Source of the DNA: Candidatus Obscuribacterales bacterium
GTDB taxonomy: Bacteria > Cyanobacteriota > Vampirovibrionia > Obscuribacterales > Obscuribacteraceae
Direction: 5' to 3'
Assembly: GCA_021732025.1 (NCBI GenBank)
Contig: JAKFVU010000012.1
Coordinates: forward strand, 17,709 to 81,708
Length of the DNA stretch: 64,000 nt
The notes under the pieces are model-generated. The model was not told where the DNA came from and made no database searches. It was given only the letters and a program-made list of their open reading frames with translations. Shown piece by piece: positions 25,326-34,624 of the stretch. Every line of letters starts with the position of its first letter. Positions within the stretch are counted from its first letter, which is position 1. The position numbers and the translations under genes were made by a program.

Positions 25326-26267
25326 TCAGTGATTTTTCTTTTTCTTCTGTCGCAGCACCAAATTTTCTTTGATGCCTTTGAGGCACTCACCCGCGAGTTC
25401 AGGTCTAGCACCAGGATATTTTTTAGTCAGATCAATGGCACTCTGGTACTCAGCGTCAGAAAGATCATATTGTGCGCGGTGCATATAACACTTTGCCAAT
25501 ACTCCATGCAACTCCGGCCAAACCCAATGGAGAGTAGGATGCTTGCCCGTTTCTAGCAACATTGTTTTTGTCATCTTCTCGCTTTCGGCCCAGCGATTTT
25601 GACTAACAAAAATTCCCAACAACATGACTTGATCAGCAACCAAACTATTGAGCTTTTTAGGCGTATCGGCATTTTTTTGACGCTCAATAGAAGTGCTGAT
25701 GAAGCGAGATGCTTCAGCGAAGTCGGCATGGTAAAGCGAATAAGTAGCAAGCTGGCGATACGAATCGCTAATACTGGGGTGGTTCGGGTCAATCTTAAGG
25801 CGCAGTTGCAGGGCATGGAGATGAAGCTCTTTGCCGTCTGGGGTCTTCTTCGCCAACTTTAGATACGACTCAGCTAAATCGTCCAAATCGATCATAAGTT
25901 CAGGATCTTTCTTCATTTGCTCTGGGGTGAGCTTGAGAGCCGCTAGGTAGACAGCATTGGTTTGTTTCAAGCTGCCCTGTTCTAAGGTAAGGCGAGCAAT
26001 TCGCACCTTGCTGCGAAAGACCAAAGGATCTTGCGAATTTACAGGAGCATCGCTGATTTGGCCATAGGTTTGCTTTGCTTTATTGATCTGACCTTGGGTC
26101 TCATAAGAGCCAGCCTGCTGGAACAAATCTCGATTAGATAGAGCAAATGAAGGCGCAAAAGAGAAAGATAAAACAAAGGATAACGATGTTAACAGAGCAT
26201 AAAAATAGTTTCGCAAATCGTTGTTACCGTGAACCGTGGCACAAACAAGAATATTGTATTCGGTCAC
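25326..26267 (-). CDS. Secreted tetratricopeptide-repeat protein
   Basis: 313 residues. After a hydrophobic N-terminal segment (LLTSLSFVLSFSFAPSFA) there are helical TPR-like pairs (LFQQAGSYETQGQINKAKQTYGQI; ECLKGI at the end). TPRs mediate protein-protein contacts; no enzyme domain is present. GTG start with AGAGG upstream. Convergent with the preceding secreted protein gene and divergent from tal. Confidence 0.75.
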   Translation of the reverse strand: MTEYNILVCATVHGNNDLRNYFYALLTSLSFVLSFSFAPSFALSNRDLFQQAGSYETQGQINKAKQTYGQISDAPVNSQDPLVFRSKVRIARLTLEQGSLKQTNAVYLAALKLTPEQMKKDPELMIDLDDLAESYLKLAKKTPDGKELHLHALQLRLKIDPNHPSISDSYRQLATYSLYHADFAEASRFISTSIERQKNADTPKKLNSLVADQVMLLGIFVSQNRWAESEKMTKTMLLETGKHPTLHWVWPELHGVLAKCYMHRAQYDLSDAEYQSAIDLTKKYPGARPELAGECLKGIKENLVLRQKKKKNH

Positions 26268-26351
26268 CTTATTGCCTCTTGGCTGCTAGTAAATAACCAG
26301 CGGCTAGATATTCCGGTTATGCTATTAAGGCATTGATGGAGAGGTTTTTTT

Positions 26352-27317
26352 ATGGCGACTTTATTAGAACAATTGCGGCAAATGACCAAAGTAGTGGCCG
26401 ATACCGGCGAATTTGAGTCAATGGTCAAGTACAAACCACAGGACAGTACGACCAACCCATCTCTAATCATGGCCGCAGCCAAGTTACCAGCCTACGGCGC
26501 TCTAATTGACAGTGTTATCGCCGACGCCAAAGCCGAACTAGGCAAAGACGCCGACAAAAAGACCGTCGCCGAAAAAGCATTTAGCCACTTGGCAGTTGCC
26601 TTTGGCAAGAAAATCTTAGAGATAGTGCCTGGTCGCGTCTCTACCGAAATCGACGCCCGCTTGTCATACGATAGCGAAGCAACAATCAAACAAGCCCGCG
26701 AAATAATCGCGCTCTACGAAAAAGATGGCTACACCCGCGAACGTGTTTTGATCAAAATTGCCTCCACTTGGGAAGGTATCAAAGCTGCTGAGACCTTAGA
26801 GAAAGAAGGCATTCACTGCAATATGACTCTATTGTTCGGAATGCACCAAGCCATTGCTTGTGCCGAAGCCAAAGTCACCCTGATTTCACCATTCGTCGGT
26901 CGCATCTTAGACTGGTACAAAAAAGATACTGGCAAAGATTACACAGCAGCTGAAGATCCAGGCGTCAAATCAGTAACTGCCATTTACAACTACTACAAAA
27001 AATTCGACTACAAGACCGTTGTAATGGGCGCCAGCTTCCGCAACATGGGCGAAATTACCGAGCTTGCTGGTTGTGATTTGCTGACAATCTCACCGAAGCT
27101 CTTAGAAGAACTCGCTTCGAATGAAGGCGACTTGCCGCGCAAATTAGATGCTGCTGCTGCTCAGAAAATGAACATCGAACGCATCGAGATGAATAAAGAA
27201 ATCTTCGAAAAAATGCATGCTGAAGATCGCATGGCCAACGAAAAACTGAAAGAAGGCATCGAAGGTTTCAGCGCAGCGTTAGTTGATTTGGAAAAGCTGT
27301 TAGCTGAAAAAGTCTAG
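26352..27317 (+). CDS. tal: Transaldolase
   Basis: 321 residues, TalB type. The Schiff-base Lys lies in [38 protein letters not shown] and MGASFRN are all canonical. It transfers dihydroxyacetone between sedoheptulose-7-P and glyceraldehyde-3-P in the cytoplasmic pentose-phosphate pathway. GGAGAGG precedes the ATG. A perfect 15-bp hairpin follows the stop by 24 nt. Confidence 0.96.
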   Translation: MATLLEQLRQMTKVVADTGEFESMVKYKPQDSTTNPSLIMAAAKLPAYGALIDSVIADAKAELGKDADKKTVAEKAFSHLAVAFGKKILEIVPGRVSTEIDARLSYDSEATIKQAREIIALYEKDGYTRERVLIKIASTWEGIKAAETLEKEGIHCNMTLLFGMHQAIACAEAKVTLISPFVGRILDWYKKDTGKDYTAAEDPGVKSVTAIYNYYKKFDYKTVVMGASFRNMGEITELAGCDLLTISPKLLEELASNEGDLPRKLDAAAAQKMNIERIEMNKEIFEKMHAEDRMANEKLKEGIEGFSAALVDLEKLLAEKV

Positions 27318-27340
27318 CCCTAAGCTTGTTTCGACAATCA

Positions 27341-27379
27341 GCACTTTTGGCTAAATTCATTTTCTTTAGCCAAAAGTGC
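27341..27379 (+). terminator. 15-bp perfect hairpin after tal
   Basis: GCACTTTTGGCTAAA - 9-nt loop - TTTAGCCAAAAGTGC. No T-run follows (GCGTTCGTGG), so it is either an atypical terminator or an mRNA-end stabilising structure. Confidence 0.5.
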
Positions 27380-27478
27380 GCGTTCGTGGCTCCAACCTGT
27401 CATAGTGAAGGTACATTCGGCTGATCTCAGATTGACTACTCAGCTAAACCGTTTGTCCCTCAGACCTGCGGTTAGCAC

Positions 27479-28195
27479 ATGAGCACTAAAAACAATCTCC
27501 TCCTTGCCAGCTTACCTTTAGAAGTATCAGCAGACATAATTAAGGCCTCAGAGTTTGTGCACTACGATCTCAGAGATAAGGTCGTTCAGCCAGATGAGCC
27601 AATTGAGTTCATTCACTTCATTGAAAGTGGAGTGATGTCACTGCTGAAGATAATGGAAGATGGGTCTGCCGTCGAGTTAGCAACCATCGGCAACGAAGGT
27701 ATGCTGGATATCCCTGTCGCGTTAGATATACACAGCATTTCAGCTCTAGTAATGTGCCAGGTCGAATCATCTGCTTGGCGCATACCAAAAGCTGATTTCA
27801 ACAAACTCAAGAAAACAGCTCCATCGCTGGTACAGTTGAGTCTACGCTATGCCATGGTTCTCTTTGAGCAAATTGCCTTGACCACTGGATGCAACCAGAC
27901 ACACTCTGTCGACAAACGTTGCGCAAAATGGATTCTTCTCACTCACGATCGCAGCGAAAGCAGTACTTTTCCTATGACTCAGGAGTTCTTAGCGAACATG
28001 CTAGGCATCTCTCGCACTATCGTTAATGCAACTGCAGTAAAGTTATCGGAACGGAAGATTATTTCGTACGTGAGAGGCAAAATCACTATTCTGGATCGCT
28101 TGGCTCTCGAAGCCGAGTCTTGCAATTGCTATACGGCTTTGGGTTTGCTCTATAAAAATTCGATGGTCGCAGGGGATCCTCTTGCCTCTTACTGA
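27479..28195 (+). CDS. Crp/Fnr-family transcriptional regulator
   Basis: N-terminal cyclic-nucleotide-binding-like beta roll (VVQPDEPIEFIHFIESGVMSLLK), dimer helix, then a C-terminal winged helix (MTQEFLANMLGISRTIVNATAVKLSERKII). The cAMP-binding Arg/Ser pocket of Crp is not evident and there is no N-terminal Fnr cysteine cluster, so the signal is unknown. No clear ribosome site. Its TGA is the first base of a 17-bp tandem array, and the 11-mer TTGACTACTCA of that array also occurs about 37 nt upstream of its start. Confidence 0.85.
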   Translation: MSTKNNLLLASLPLEVSADIIKASEFVHYDLRDKVVQPDEPIEFIHFIESGVMSLLKIMEDGSAVELATIGNEGMLDIPVALDIHSISALVMCQVESSAWRIPKADFNKLKKTAPSLVQLSLRYAMVLFEQIALTTGCNQTHSVDKRCAKWILLTHDRSESSTFPMTQEFLANMLGISRTIVNATAVKLSERKIISYVRGKITILDRLALEAESCNCYTALGLLYKNSMVAGDPLASY

Positions 28196-28309
28196 CTAAT
28201 TTTGACTACTAACTAATTTTGACTATTCACTAATTTCGACTACTCACTAATTTTGACTACTCACTAATTTTGACTACTCACTAATTTTGACTATTCACTA
28301 ATTTTGACT
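28195..28309. repeat. 17-bp tandem repeat, about 6.8 copies, bridging two convergent genes
   Basis: Unit ACTAATTTTGACTACTC with a few T/C and A/C variants; copies begin at 28195, 28212, 28229, 28246, 28263, 28280 and (partial) 28297. It begins at the stop codon of the Crp/Fnr gene and extends into the last codons of the minus-strand patatin gene, whose stop (TAG) and C-terminal VKISE are encoded by the array. Confidence 0.95.
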
Positions 28310-29361
28310 TCGTCGGCAACTATGGCGGAACCGCGTTTGCCTGTGGCCAATCGTTCACGAACCTCGTGCTCGGCCCCGTGCGCCGCCTCTTCTCCAGCTT
28401 GAATAGCCGCTTTCAAGATTTCGGCATCAGAGGTGAGATAGGGCACTTCGCTTACTTTGGGATAAATCAAGACGTCAGAATTGGCCACTTGCGGTTTATC
28501 GGCATGAGCCAACATAATGTCGGCAACGCGTCCAGCCACCTGCATCTTTGAGCGAAAAAGTTCTTTTGAAACAGGCTTCAACTCAGAGTCTACAAGCGTT
28601 GCCAAAACAAGGTCGGGATTAAAACTCTTAGCCACGAGAGACGGCAAATTGGCTTTCAATCCACCGTCGACATAAAGGTGATCATCCATTTCAACTGGTT
28701 GCGACATAATAGGCACGCAATTACTAGCACGCACAGCTGTAGGCAAATCACCCTTAGTCAGCACCACAGTGCTACCATCGACTAAATCGGTAACGACACT
28801 CGCGAATGGAATTTTCAATTGCTCAAAAGTTGGTGGCAAGTGTTTTGCCAAATACTTTTCAAAACTCTTGCCCGTAGTTAAACCAGCATAGGGCTTACCT
28901 TTTACAGCGTGGGCAAGAGGAGCAAGGGGTGCTGTGATAATGCGTCTCCAGATACCTTTATACATGCTGTGCTGCAACTCGCCACTAAGAAAAAGTGTTT
29001 CAATTTTATCGACCGGCATGCCCGAGCAATAAAGAGCACCGATAGTTGCCCCCATACTGGTACCGACAATGGCGTCAACCGCAATATTATGCTGCTCAAG
29101 ATAGCGCAGCACGCCTATTTCAGCCACAGCCTTACAGCCGCCTCCAGATAAAGCTAAAACAAGGCGAGGTCTGGTTTCGGCAATAGACTCGGCAGCCCAA
29201 ACGCTGCTACTAAATGGTCCTAACAAAGACAAAATCATTATTGATTTTAGAATGAAGAGTGCCCTAAAACCAACAAAAAAAATTGTGCTGCGGTACGTCT
29301 TCATCAATGCAATTGGTTTCTTCACAATGCACCCGCTTAGAGGAATTACTAATCGTTGCAC
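28291..29361 (-). CDS. Patatin-like phospholipase (RssA-type), exported
   Basis: Ser-Asp dyad family: oxyanion loop LSGGGCKAVAEIG, nucleophile elbow VGTSMG, and catalytic Asp in YVDGGLKANLP. An N-terminal hydrophobic segment (FFVGFRALFILKSIMILSLLG) suggests export or anchoring. It likely hydrolyses acyl chains of phospholipids. The C-terminal VKISE and stop lie within the 17-bp array, so the array has replaced or trimmed the original 3' end. Confidence 0.88.
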   Translation of the reverse strand: MQRLVIPLSGCIVKKPIALMKTYRSTIFFVGFRALFILKSIMILSLLGPFSSSVWAAESIAETRPRLVLALSGGGCKAVAEIGVLRYLEQHNIAVDAIVGTSMGATIGALYCSGMPVDKIETLFLSGELQHSMYKGIWRRIITAPLAPLAHAVKGKPYAGLTTGKSFEKYLAKHLPPTFEQLKIPFASVVTDLVDGSTVVLTKGDLPTAVRASNCVPIMSQPVEMDDHLYVDGGLKANLPSLVAKSFNPDLVLATLVDSELKPVSKELFRSKMQVAGRVADIMLAHADKPQVANSDVLIYPKVSEVPYLTSDAEILKAAIQAGEEAAHGAEHEVRERLATGKRGSAIVADEVKISE

Positions 29362-29429
29362 GTAGACTAAATGCTACATAATTAGTTCCATGACCGAATG
29401 GAACTCTAAGCTGTCTTGTCCATCAAATT

Positions 29430-29852
29430 TCAATATAACTTAGAAGTGACACAAGTAGAAGCGACTGCTCTACTCAAATGTCTGGCAATGTGGTGCACTA
29501 AACTTCTCGAATTAAAATCATGAGCTTTGATAATTCCCTGACCACCAAGCATGTGAATCTCTGCTGCAACGTCTTGCAGGGCTTCATCAGTCAACCCACC
29601 GCTTACATCACAACAGATAAAAGGAGTATCGCTGTGCTCATTACCTGACTTTATAGAGCGTAGATGATCTAATACACTGATTTTCTTAGTGCCAACATGC
29701 GGCTGGCAAAGTACCACATCATACTTACTGCTACGCAACGCAGTCAGCGCTGATTTAAGGTTAGGCACCACATCAACGGAATGCTGCTGTTTGCGCAAAC
29801 CATTTGTAGCCGTTTCAGCATCAGGACTGTCAAAAATTGCCAAAATTTTCAT
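29430..29852 (-). CDS. CheY-like pseudo-receiver protein
   Basis: 140 residues with receiver fold order: MKILAIFDSPD, a YDVVLCQPHVG strand-4 segment, PFICCDV and GIIKAHDF with the conserved Lys. At the phospho-acceptor position Asp is replaced (DVVLCQP against the usual DVVLLDxxMP), so phosphorylation is unlikely. No output domain. GGAG lies 8 nt before the ATG. It stands alone between patatin and a small unknown ORF. Confidence 0.7.
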   Translation of the reverse strand: MKILAIFDSPDAETATNGLRKQQHSVDVVPNLKSALTALRSSKYDVVLCQPHVGTKKISVLDHLRSIKSGNEHSDTPFICCDVSGGLTDEALQDVAAEIHMLGGQGIIKAHDFNSRSLVHHIARHLSRAVASTCVTSKLY

Positions 29853-30014
29853 TCTAATACTCCGAACTGATTCAGCTTGCCTCTAGACACAGTTCATGAG
29901 ATTTAGTTCCCGGTAATGCAAAACTTTAAATTAGCAAAATCAAGCGCTGGCCTAACGTCCAAGTGCTACCTCAGGCAAGAACCCGGTCTCGTCCGGAACA
30001 TTTAGGGACGAAAT

Positions 30015-30284
30015 TTGTCTTCAATAACATCGCAAGACTGTGGCAACCTAGGTAAAAGCAACATGAAAAGAGAGAAGGCACCAGACAAAGTTTCTTACTA
30101 CGATTTGTTAGAGGCCTTGCGCTTCCAGTTGGCTGTCAATCCAGCGGCTGAAAAATTGAGCACCGTCAATCTAATGCGCAGCTTGGCCATGAAACAATCA
30201 TTAGTGGAACAGCAATTGGCCGATCAGTGGATTGTCTATTACACCTACACAACAGATTCAGATGACTCACACGCGGATGCCTGA
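30015..30284 (+). CDS. Small protein of unknown function
   Basis: 89 residues from TTG (AGGGA about 6 nt upstream) or 73 from an ATG at 30063 (weak TAGGTA). The centre is helical (YYDLLEALRFQLAVNPAAEKL), with an aromatic/acidic C terminus. No family recognised; the start is uncertain. Confidence 0.5.
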   Translation: MSSITSQDCGNLGKSNMKREKAPDKVSYYDLLEALRFQLAVNPAAEKLSTVNLMRSLAMKQSLVEQQLADQWIVYYTYTTDSDDSHADA

Positions 30285-30304
30285 GGGTACCAACTGGCCC
30301 TCCA

Positions 30305-31006
30305 TTAGGCAACTAGTCGTTTGACTACGGCCTCTCCTACTGCCTGAGCGCTACTAGGATTCTGCCCCGTAATCAAATTGCCATCCTCTACGATGTGTGT
30401 CGCAAACGGTATCGCCGACTTACTATAGACGGCTCCCTTGTTTTGCAACTCATCTTCAAGGTTGTAAGGAACAGCAAAATCTCGTTTCACTAAAATTTCT
30501 TCCTGCCAGGAAAATCCAGTCAGGTTCTTATCTGTTACCAGGTAACTGCCATCGTTTAGCTGAACATCTAACAAACCAGAAGGGCCGTGGCAAACAGCCG
30601 AGACAAGCTTGCCCGCATCATAAAAATCGGCAATTAGACTCGCCATTTGTTCTGAATGGAAATCAAACATAACACCATGACCACCAGTTAGATACACGGC
30701 ATCGAACTCTGAAGCACTTAGATCAGATACTTTTGCAGAGTGTGATAGTAGGTCCATAAAGCCGCGATCTAAGTAGCGCTTTGACACGGCACTCTTCAGC
30801 CCGATAGCGTCACCTAATTCACTAAGCAACAAACTCTCAGGATCGATGGGAACTTTTCCTCCTGAAGGACTGGCAACAACCAAAGAAAAGCCCGCTGCTT
30901 CGGCTACATCGTAGAAATGTACAAGCTCGCTAAACCAAAGCCCAGTGCGGTATCCAACTTTTTCATACTGATCGACATTGGTCACTATGATGAGAATTTT
31001 TGACAT
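30305..31006 (-). CDS. DJ-1/PfpI superfamily protein (Hsp31-like class I GATase fold)
   Basis: I prefer the internal ATG (MSKILIIVTNVDQY) because GAGGAC lies about 7 nt upstream; the track's start adds 25 unlikely residues. The nucleophile elbow is VSAVCHGPSGLL, with DAVYLTGGHGVMFDF before it. Relatives are glyoxalases, deglycases, chaperones or proteases of stress responses. 233 residues, normal for the family. Enzymatic role not resolved. Confidence 0.86.
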   Translation of the reverse strand: MSKILIIVTNVDQYEKVGYRTGLWFSELVHFYDVAEAAGFSLVVASPSGGKVPIDPESLLLSELGDAIGLKSAVSKRYLDRGFMDLLSHSAKVSDLSASEFDAVYLTGGHGVMFDFHSEQMASLIADFYDAGKLVSAVCHGPSGLLDVQLNDGSYLVTDKNLTGFSWQEEILVKRDFAVPYNLEDELQNKGAVYSKSAIPFATHIVEDGNLITGQNPSSAQAVGEAVVKRLVA

Positions 31007-31237
31007 TTTTCTGTCCTCGCAGCCTTGATACTGAGCCTCACTAATAAGCTGCGCGACCGTTAATAGGCCAATTGGTTCCAAAAAATTTACTACAACTCAT
31101 ATTCTTCATATGGCGCCAGGCCCGCTTGGAGGCCCATTCGCAGTAATTGGAAACTTTACTAATCTATAGGAAGACCCACTTTGGAATCATTTCTGCCAAA
31201 CTGACGTCACTAGATTGAGTCAGCGCTGGAGATAACG

Positions 31238-31777
31238 ATGAACAATATTGGAAAGCTTCTAGTCTGCGGATTTCTGTCCGCGAGTGTTCTTCCAGCCCTT
31301 GCTTTAGACAACACATCTATGAAAAAAAGCGCCTTCGTTCATGAGACAAAAGTCATCTCAGCACCTTTAAACACCGTCTGGGAAGCAGTCAAAGCGCAGA
31401 AAATCAATGACCCAGTTAACCGTCACGTCCTCTCAACCAGTGGCCCAGTTAGCGTAGTTGAAGAGACTTTCAATCATGTGCCTGTGCTTGGAACAGTAAC
31501 CTGCCAATACACGCAGCACGAATTGCCAGGCAACAAACTTGAATACAAGATGACAAACTCTAACAAGTTCGTCGCCTTTGAAGGCGAATGGAAGTTGACA
31601 AAATTGGCTGATGGTCAAACATCTGTCACTCTAAGCTCTTTTGTAGATAGTGGTTTAAAATTGCCTTTTGCCGACAAAATCACACGCATGAGTACAAAGA
31701 AGTCGGTCACAGCTCGCCTCACTGAAATCGAGCAGTGGGTAGACAAAGACAAAAAATCACACATTGCGGCCAAATAA
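31238..31777 (+). CDS. Exported SRPBCC-fold (polyketide cyclase-like) protein
   Basis: 179 residues. Signal peptide (LLVCGFLSASVLPALA) followed by the SRPBCC start FVHETKVISAPLNTVWEAVK and a C-terminal helix (SVTARLTEIEQWVDK). The fold binds hydrophobic ligands. GGAG precedes the ATG. Ligand unknown. Confidence 0.75.
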   Translation: MNNIGKLLVCGFLSASVLPALALDNTSMKKSAFVHETKVISAPLNTVWEAVKAQKINDPVNRHVLSTSGPVSVVEETFNHVPVLGTVTCQYTQHELPGNKLEYKMTNSNKFVAFEGEWKLTKLADGQTSVTLSSFVDSGLKLPFADKITRMSTKKSVTARLTEIEQWVDKDKKSHIAAK

Positions 31778-31791
31778 AAACAGACTTCAAA

Positions 31792-33036
31792 CTAGGCTAC
31801 GAAATGCGGTACGAACAATGCTTTGCGCCCTGTGATTTTGCTTTGATCAGCGCGTACAGCTAGACCAGCAGCACGACTGCCAACTATCCAGCTACCAATC
31901 AACAAATTGTAATTCTCAAATCTAGCCATGGGCTCGTATGCTTGTACGATAAAGCCGCGATGGCGAAACTCACCACTACTCTGTTCTCCGCGCAAAGAAT
32001 CGCCAGGAAAAACAATTTCGATATTTGCTCCTTCTCTACCAAAAATTGCTTTGCGCACGTATGGTTTTTGGCACAGTTGAGCGGCAGCACTATCGTGTTC
32101 AAAATATGTCTCAAGCAACAGCGGATGCTGCGGAAACATTTGCCAGAGTATAGCCAAACAAGCCTTAGAGCCAAGCAAGGCCTTCCAAGCTGGCTCAACA
32201 AAGACAGTCTGATTATTGAGCACATGGGGTAAGAAAAGAGCCTTTCCCTCACTGTTTAAGCGCTCCTCGTCTAAAAAAATCTGCTCCCACGGATAAAGCT
32301 TAAACAGTGCTTGCACAGCACATTGTTCGCCATCATATATGACACCATTACTAGAGAGTTTCAAATCGTCTAAAACTAGAAGCTTGGCCATAAGACCAGC
32401 CACTTGAGCACAGCCGTAGAGATATTTGACAGTCTCAGCATCTTCGTCAGCATGACTATAATAGGCAAAGTGAATTCCGCTATTTGTCTCAGGCCAGGCA
32501 GACGGACTTAGGGCTGTCACCAAATTCTCTTGAATGAAATTGAACTGATCTGATAAAGACGGAATAAAGCTTGGCGAGCCCTCATGATTCTCGCTTTGCG
32601 CGCACATGGCTTGATACCAGGCCATCTGCAATACAGCAGCCTCAGGTAATCCGGTAGGCGTATCAAAGTTCAATTCAAAAAGCTTGATGCGGCTGCCATC
32701 AAAGGCTAAATCTAAGCGTCCGTACAAAGAGCGGTCTTGGCGCTGCCACGAATTGCGAATGGCCTGACGAAACGCTGGCGGAATTAGAAGTTTATCCATC
32801 AACTCATCAGAATTTGGCGCAGCACACACATGTGCCACCATAGCCAATGCTAACTCGTTAATTTCTTCAGTGGCTTTGGCAATAGCCTTTACTTCATCCA
32901 CAGAGAAGCGCAGACAAAAGGGCTCATCGAGAGCTTCAACCCAATAAGCGGGTTTTTCCAGAAGTGCGACATTAAAACCTAAATCGCGTGCTTCTTCACG
33001 CCAATCGGGGCGGCTTGAAAAATGAATACCCTGCAA
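31792..33036 (-). CDS. Glutathionylspermidine synthase-family ATP-grasp enzyme (YgiC/YjfC-like)
   Basis: 414 residues. SLYGRLDLAFDGSRIKLFELNFDTPTGLPEAAV is characteristic of the GSP_synth C-terminal-like ATP-grasp family, with FGREGANIEIVFPG and the final GLAVRADQSKITGRKALFVPHF. No amidase domain is fused. Such enzymes form ATP-dependent amide bonds between a carboxylate and an amine; the substrate of the YgiC group is not established. Convergent with the SRPBCC gene. Confidence 0.82.
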   Translation of the reverse strand: MQGIHFSSRPDWREEARDLGFNVALLEKPAYWVEALDEPFCLRFSVDEVKAIAKATEEINELALAMVAHVCAAPNSDELMDKLLIPPAFRQAIRNSWQRQDRSLYGRLDLAFDGSRIKLFELNFDTPTGLPEAAVLQMAWYQAMCAQSENHEGSPSFIPSLSDQFNFIQENLVTALSPSAWPETNSGIHFAYYSHADEDAETVKYLYGCAQVAGLMAKLLVLDDLKLSSNGVIYDGEQCAVQALFKLYPWEQIFLDEERLNSEGKALFLPHVLNNQTVFVEPAWKALLGSKACLAILWQMFPQHPLLLETYFEHDSAAAQLCQKPYVRKAIFGREGANIEIVFPGDSLRGEQSSGEFRHRGFIVQAYEPMARFENYNLLIGSWIVGSRAAGLAVRADQSKITGRKALFVPHFVA

Positions 33037-33074
33037 TTTTCACACCACGCTTAAACTAGAGTTCAAAGCCTGAG

Positions 33075-33569
33075 TTAACTGCCAAATCTTCTGGTCATGG
33101 CACTATAACTGCTGCCACTAAATATATCATCCATAACAGCGCCCACTTGCGCTGAATCTTTTGCCACTAAGCCTTCAGCCAGCTTAGTTGTGGTGGCAGC
33201 ATCTAGACTGCGGGGGAGGCCAAGCTCCATCTGAAAGGCCATCTTGCTCCCGGCATCTGGTTTTACATGAGAAACGCCTTCAATTAACAGATTGCGCATT
33301 GCATGTGGATGGGCCATCGCTTGGGCAGCCAGCTTAGTGCCGGCGACTTCAGCAACCATTGTGGCGCCCTTAACTGCAGCACCCTCAACAGCCAATTCGG
33401 TAGCTAACAAACCAGCCCCTGAGCGACCTTTGGTCATTGCCAGCACACCAACCGCCATAGAAGCTCCAGCTACCTTGTGATCTTTATATGCATCTTCAAA
33501 GAAAGCAGCAACATTCGAATGCATGCTCGACTCTTTTGCACTGGCATCACTGGATTCAAGAATAGGCAT
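33075..33569 (-). CDS. Protein of unknown function
   Basis: 164 residues. Short polar N terminus, then an Ala/Gly-rich, moderately hydrophobic centre (VAGASMAVGVLAMTKG, LLATELAVEGAAVKGAT) and a polar C terminus. No signal peptide or recognised family. It is 38 nt upstream of the ATP-grasp gene on the same strand and may share its transcript. Confidence 0.55.
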   Translation of the reverse strand: MPILESSDASAKESSMHSNVAAFFEDAYKDHKVAGASMAVGVLAMTKGRSGAGLLATELAVEGAAVKGATMVAEVAGTKLAAQAMAHPHAMRNLLIEGVSHVKPDAGSKMAFQMELGLPRSLDAATTTKLAEGLVAKDSAQVGAVMDDIFSGSSYSAMTRRFGS

Positions 33570-33683
33570 TGCTGGTCCTCATAAAGAAAATTGCGTTCTG
33601 CGGTGAACACTTTCACTTTATGGGCCAAATTTGGCAAATTGAGGGCGCCTCAGTGGGGAAACTACGAAGGTGCTTCTATATTT

Positions 33684-33977
33684 CTAGGCTTTCAACTCTT
33701 GTTCAGCGGCCAACCAATGGGCGACGTCTTGACCATGCACATGGGCTGCAGCTTGCCAGATTTCATAGGCACGGGCAGCCACCTGCTCGCGTGATGCTAC
33801 AGCACTAGGGGCGACATAAGCAGAGACTGATTCAACTTCGGGAGTGATAGTGACAGTGCTAACAACTTGCTCTACCACGGTCGACAGGTTAGCCTCCGCA
33901 ACTTTAGAAGCTTTAGCTTTTGAAGTTGTGGTCTTAACTGCTTTAGCTTTTGTTGTTTTATCTTTGGTAACTGTCAT
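33684..33977 (-). CDS. DUF2934-like small protein
   Basis: 97 residues. The N-terminal half is Lys/Thr/Ala-rich (KDKTTKAKAVKTTTSKAKASK). The C terminus REQVAARAYEIWQAAAHVHG followed by HWLAAEQEL matches the short DUF2934 helical motif. Function unknown. No clear ribosome site upstream. Confidence 0.65.
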   Translation of the reverse strand: MTVTKDKTTKAKAVKTTTSKAKASKVAEANLSTVVEQVVSTVTITPEVESVSAYVAPSAVASREQVAARAYEIWQAAAHVHGQDVAHWLAAEQELKA

Positions 33978-34252
33978 TTCAATCTAATCCTCACTGGTGC
34001 ATCGAACAATTTTAGACAAGGACCAATCTATATACAGAACGGAATATATACAAAGTAGGTGCCGTCACAAGTGTTCTTTTATCTGTGCAATATTAGCAGC
34101 GACAGAAACGGATGTAATTGCTAAATGACCAGCTGCGTCGGCATTCAGCTTGATTCTAAAAATTCAGCAATAGAGTAATTTCTCTACACAAAAGGCGAAT
34201 TGAGAACAAAAACTAGCCATCACCGGGAGTGTCATGTTCGGCACGAGAAAAC

Positions 34253-34603
34253 TCATGATTGCTTCTGTTTTCGTCTCTCTGGATATAGGAACCGAAGCAA
34301 ATGAGCGATTCTATCAAGCAATTGAGCTTGAATTTCAGAATCTTCTGCGCAAGAGGCAAGTTCATATTGACTAAAAAGCTTCGAGACCCGTTTACCATCC
34401 TTAGATACTATCGATAATGCCACGAAGAGGTCGTTGCTTTCGGGCAACCAGCTTGCCGTAATGCTCGGCAATTTTTCGTCTCGACAAATTCGCTGGATAG
34501 CATTTTCGACCCATGCAGTTCCTGCACTATCCAAATTTTTCATACTGCTACTACTACTCATACTGCTCACACTATCTGCACTACTACTGATTTGACTACT
34601 CAT
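34253..34603 (-). CDS. Small protein of unknown function under an ArsR-site promoter
   Basis: 116 residues with a Ser-rich N terminus (SSMSSSSSMKN) and a compact alpha/beta body (WVENAIQRICRDEKLPSITASWLPE, LDRIAHLLRFLYPE). No family recognised. Upstream lies a good promoter (TTGCCA-18-TATAAT) with a palindromic site just after the -10, the same site found at the RRM gene promoter beyond the ArsR-type gene. Confidence 0.6.
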   Translation of the reverse strand: MSSQISSSADSVSSMSSSSSMKNLDSAGTAWVENAIQRICRDEKLPSITASWLPESNDLFVALSIVSKDGKRVSKLFSQYELASCAEDSEIQAQLLDRIAHLLRFLYPERRKQKQS

Positions 34604-34624
34604 ATCCTAAATGCGCAACTGCAT

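Noticed and set aside
30284-30305. GAGGG/CCCTC hairpin between convergent genes
   Set aside because: Only five pairs and no T-run; too weak to call a terminator.
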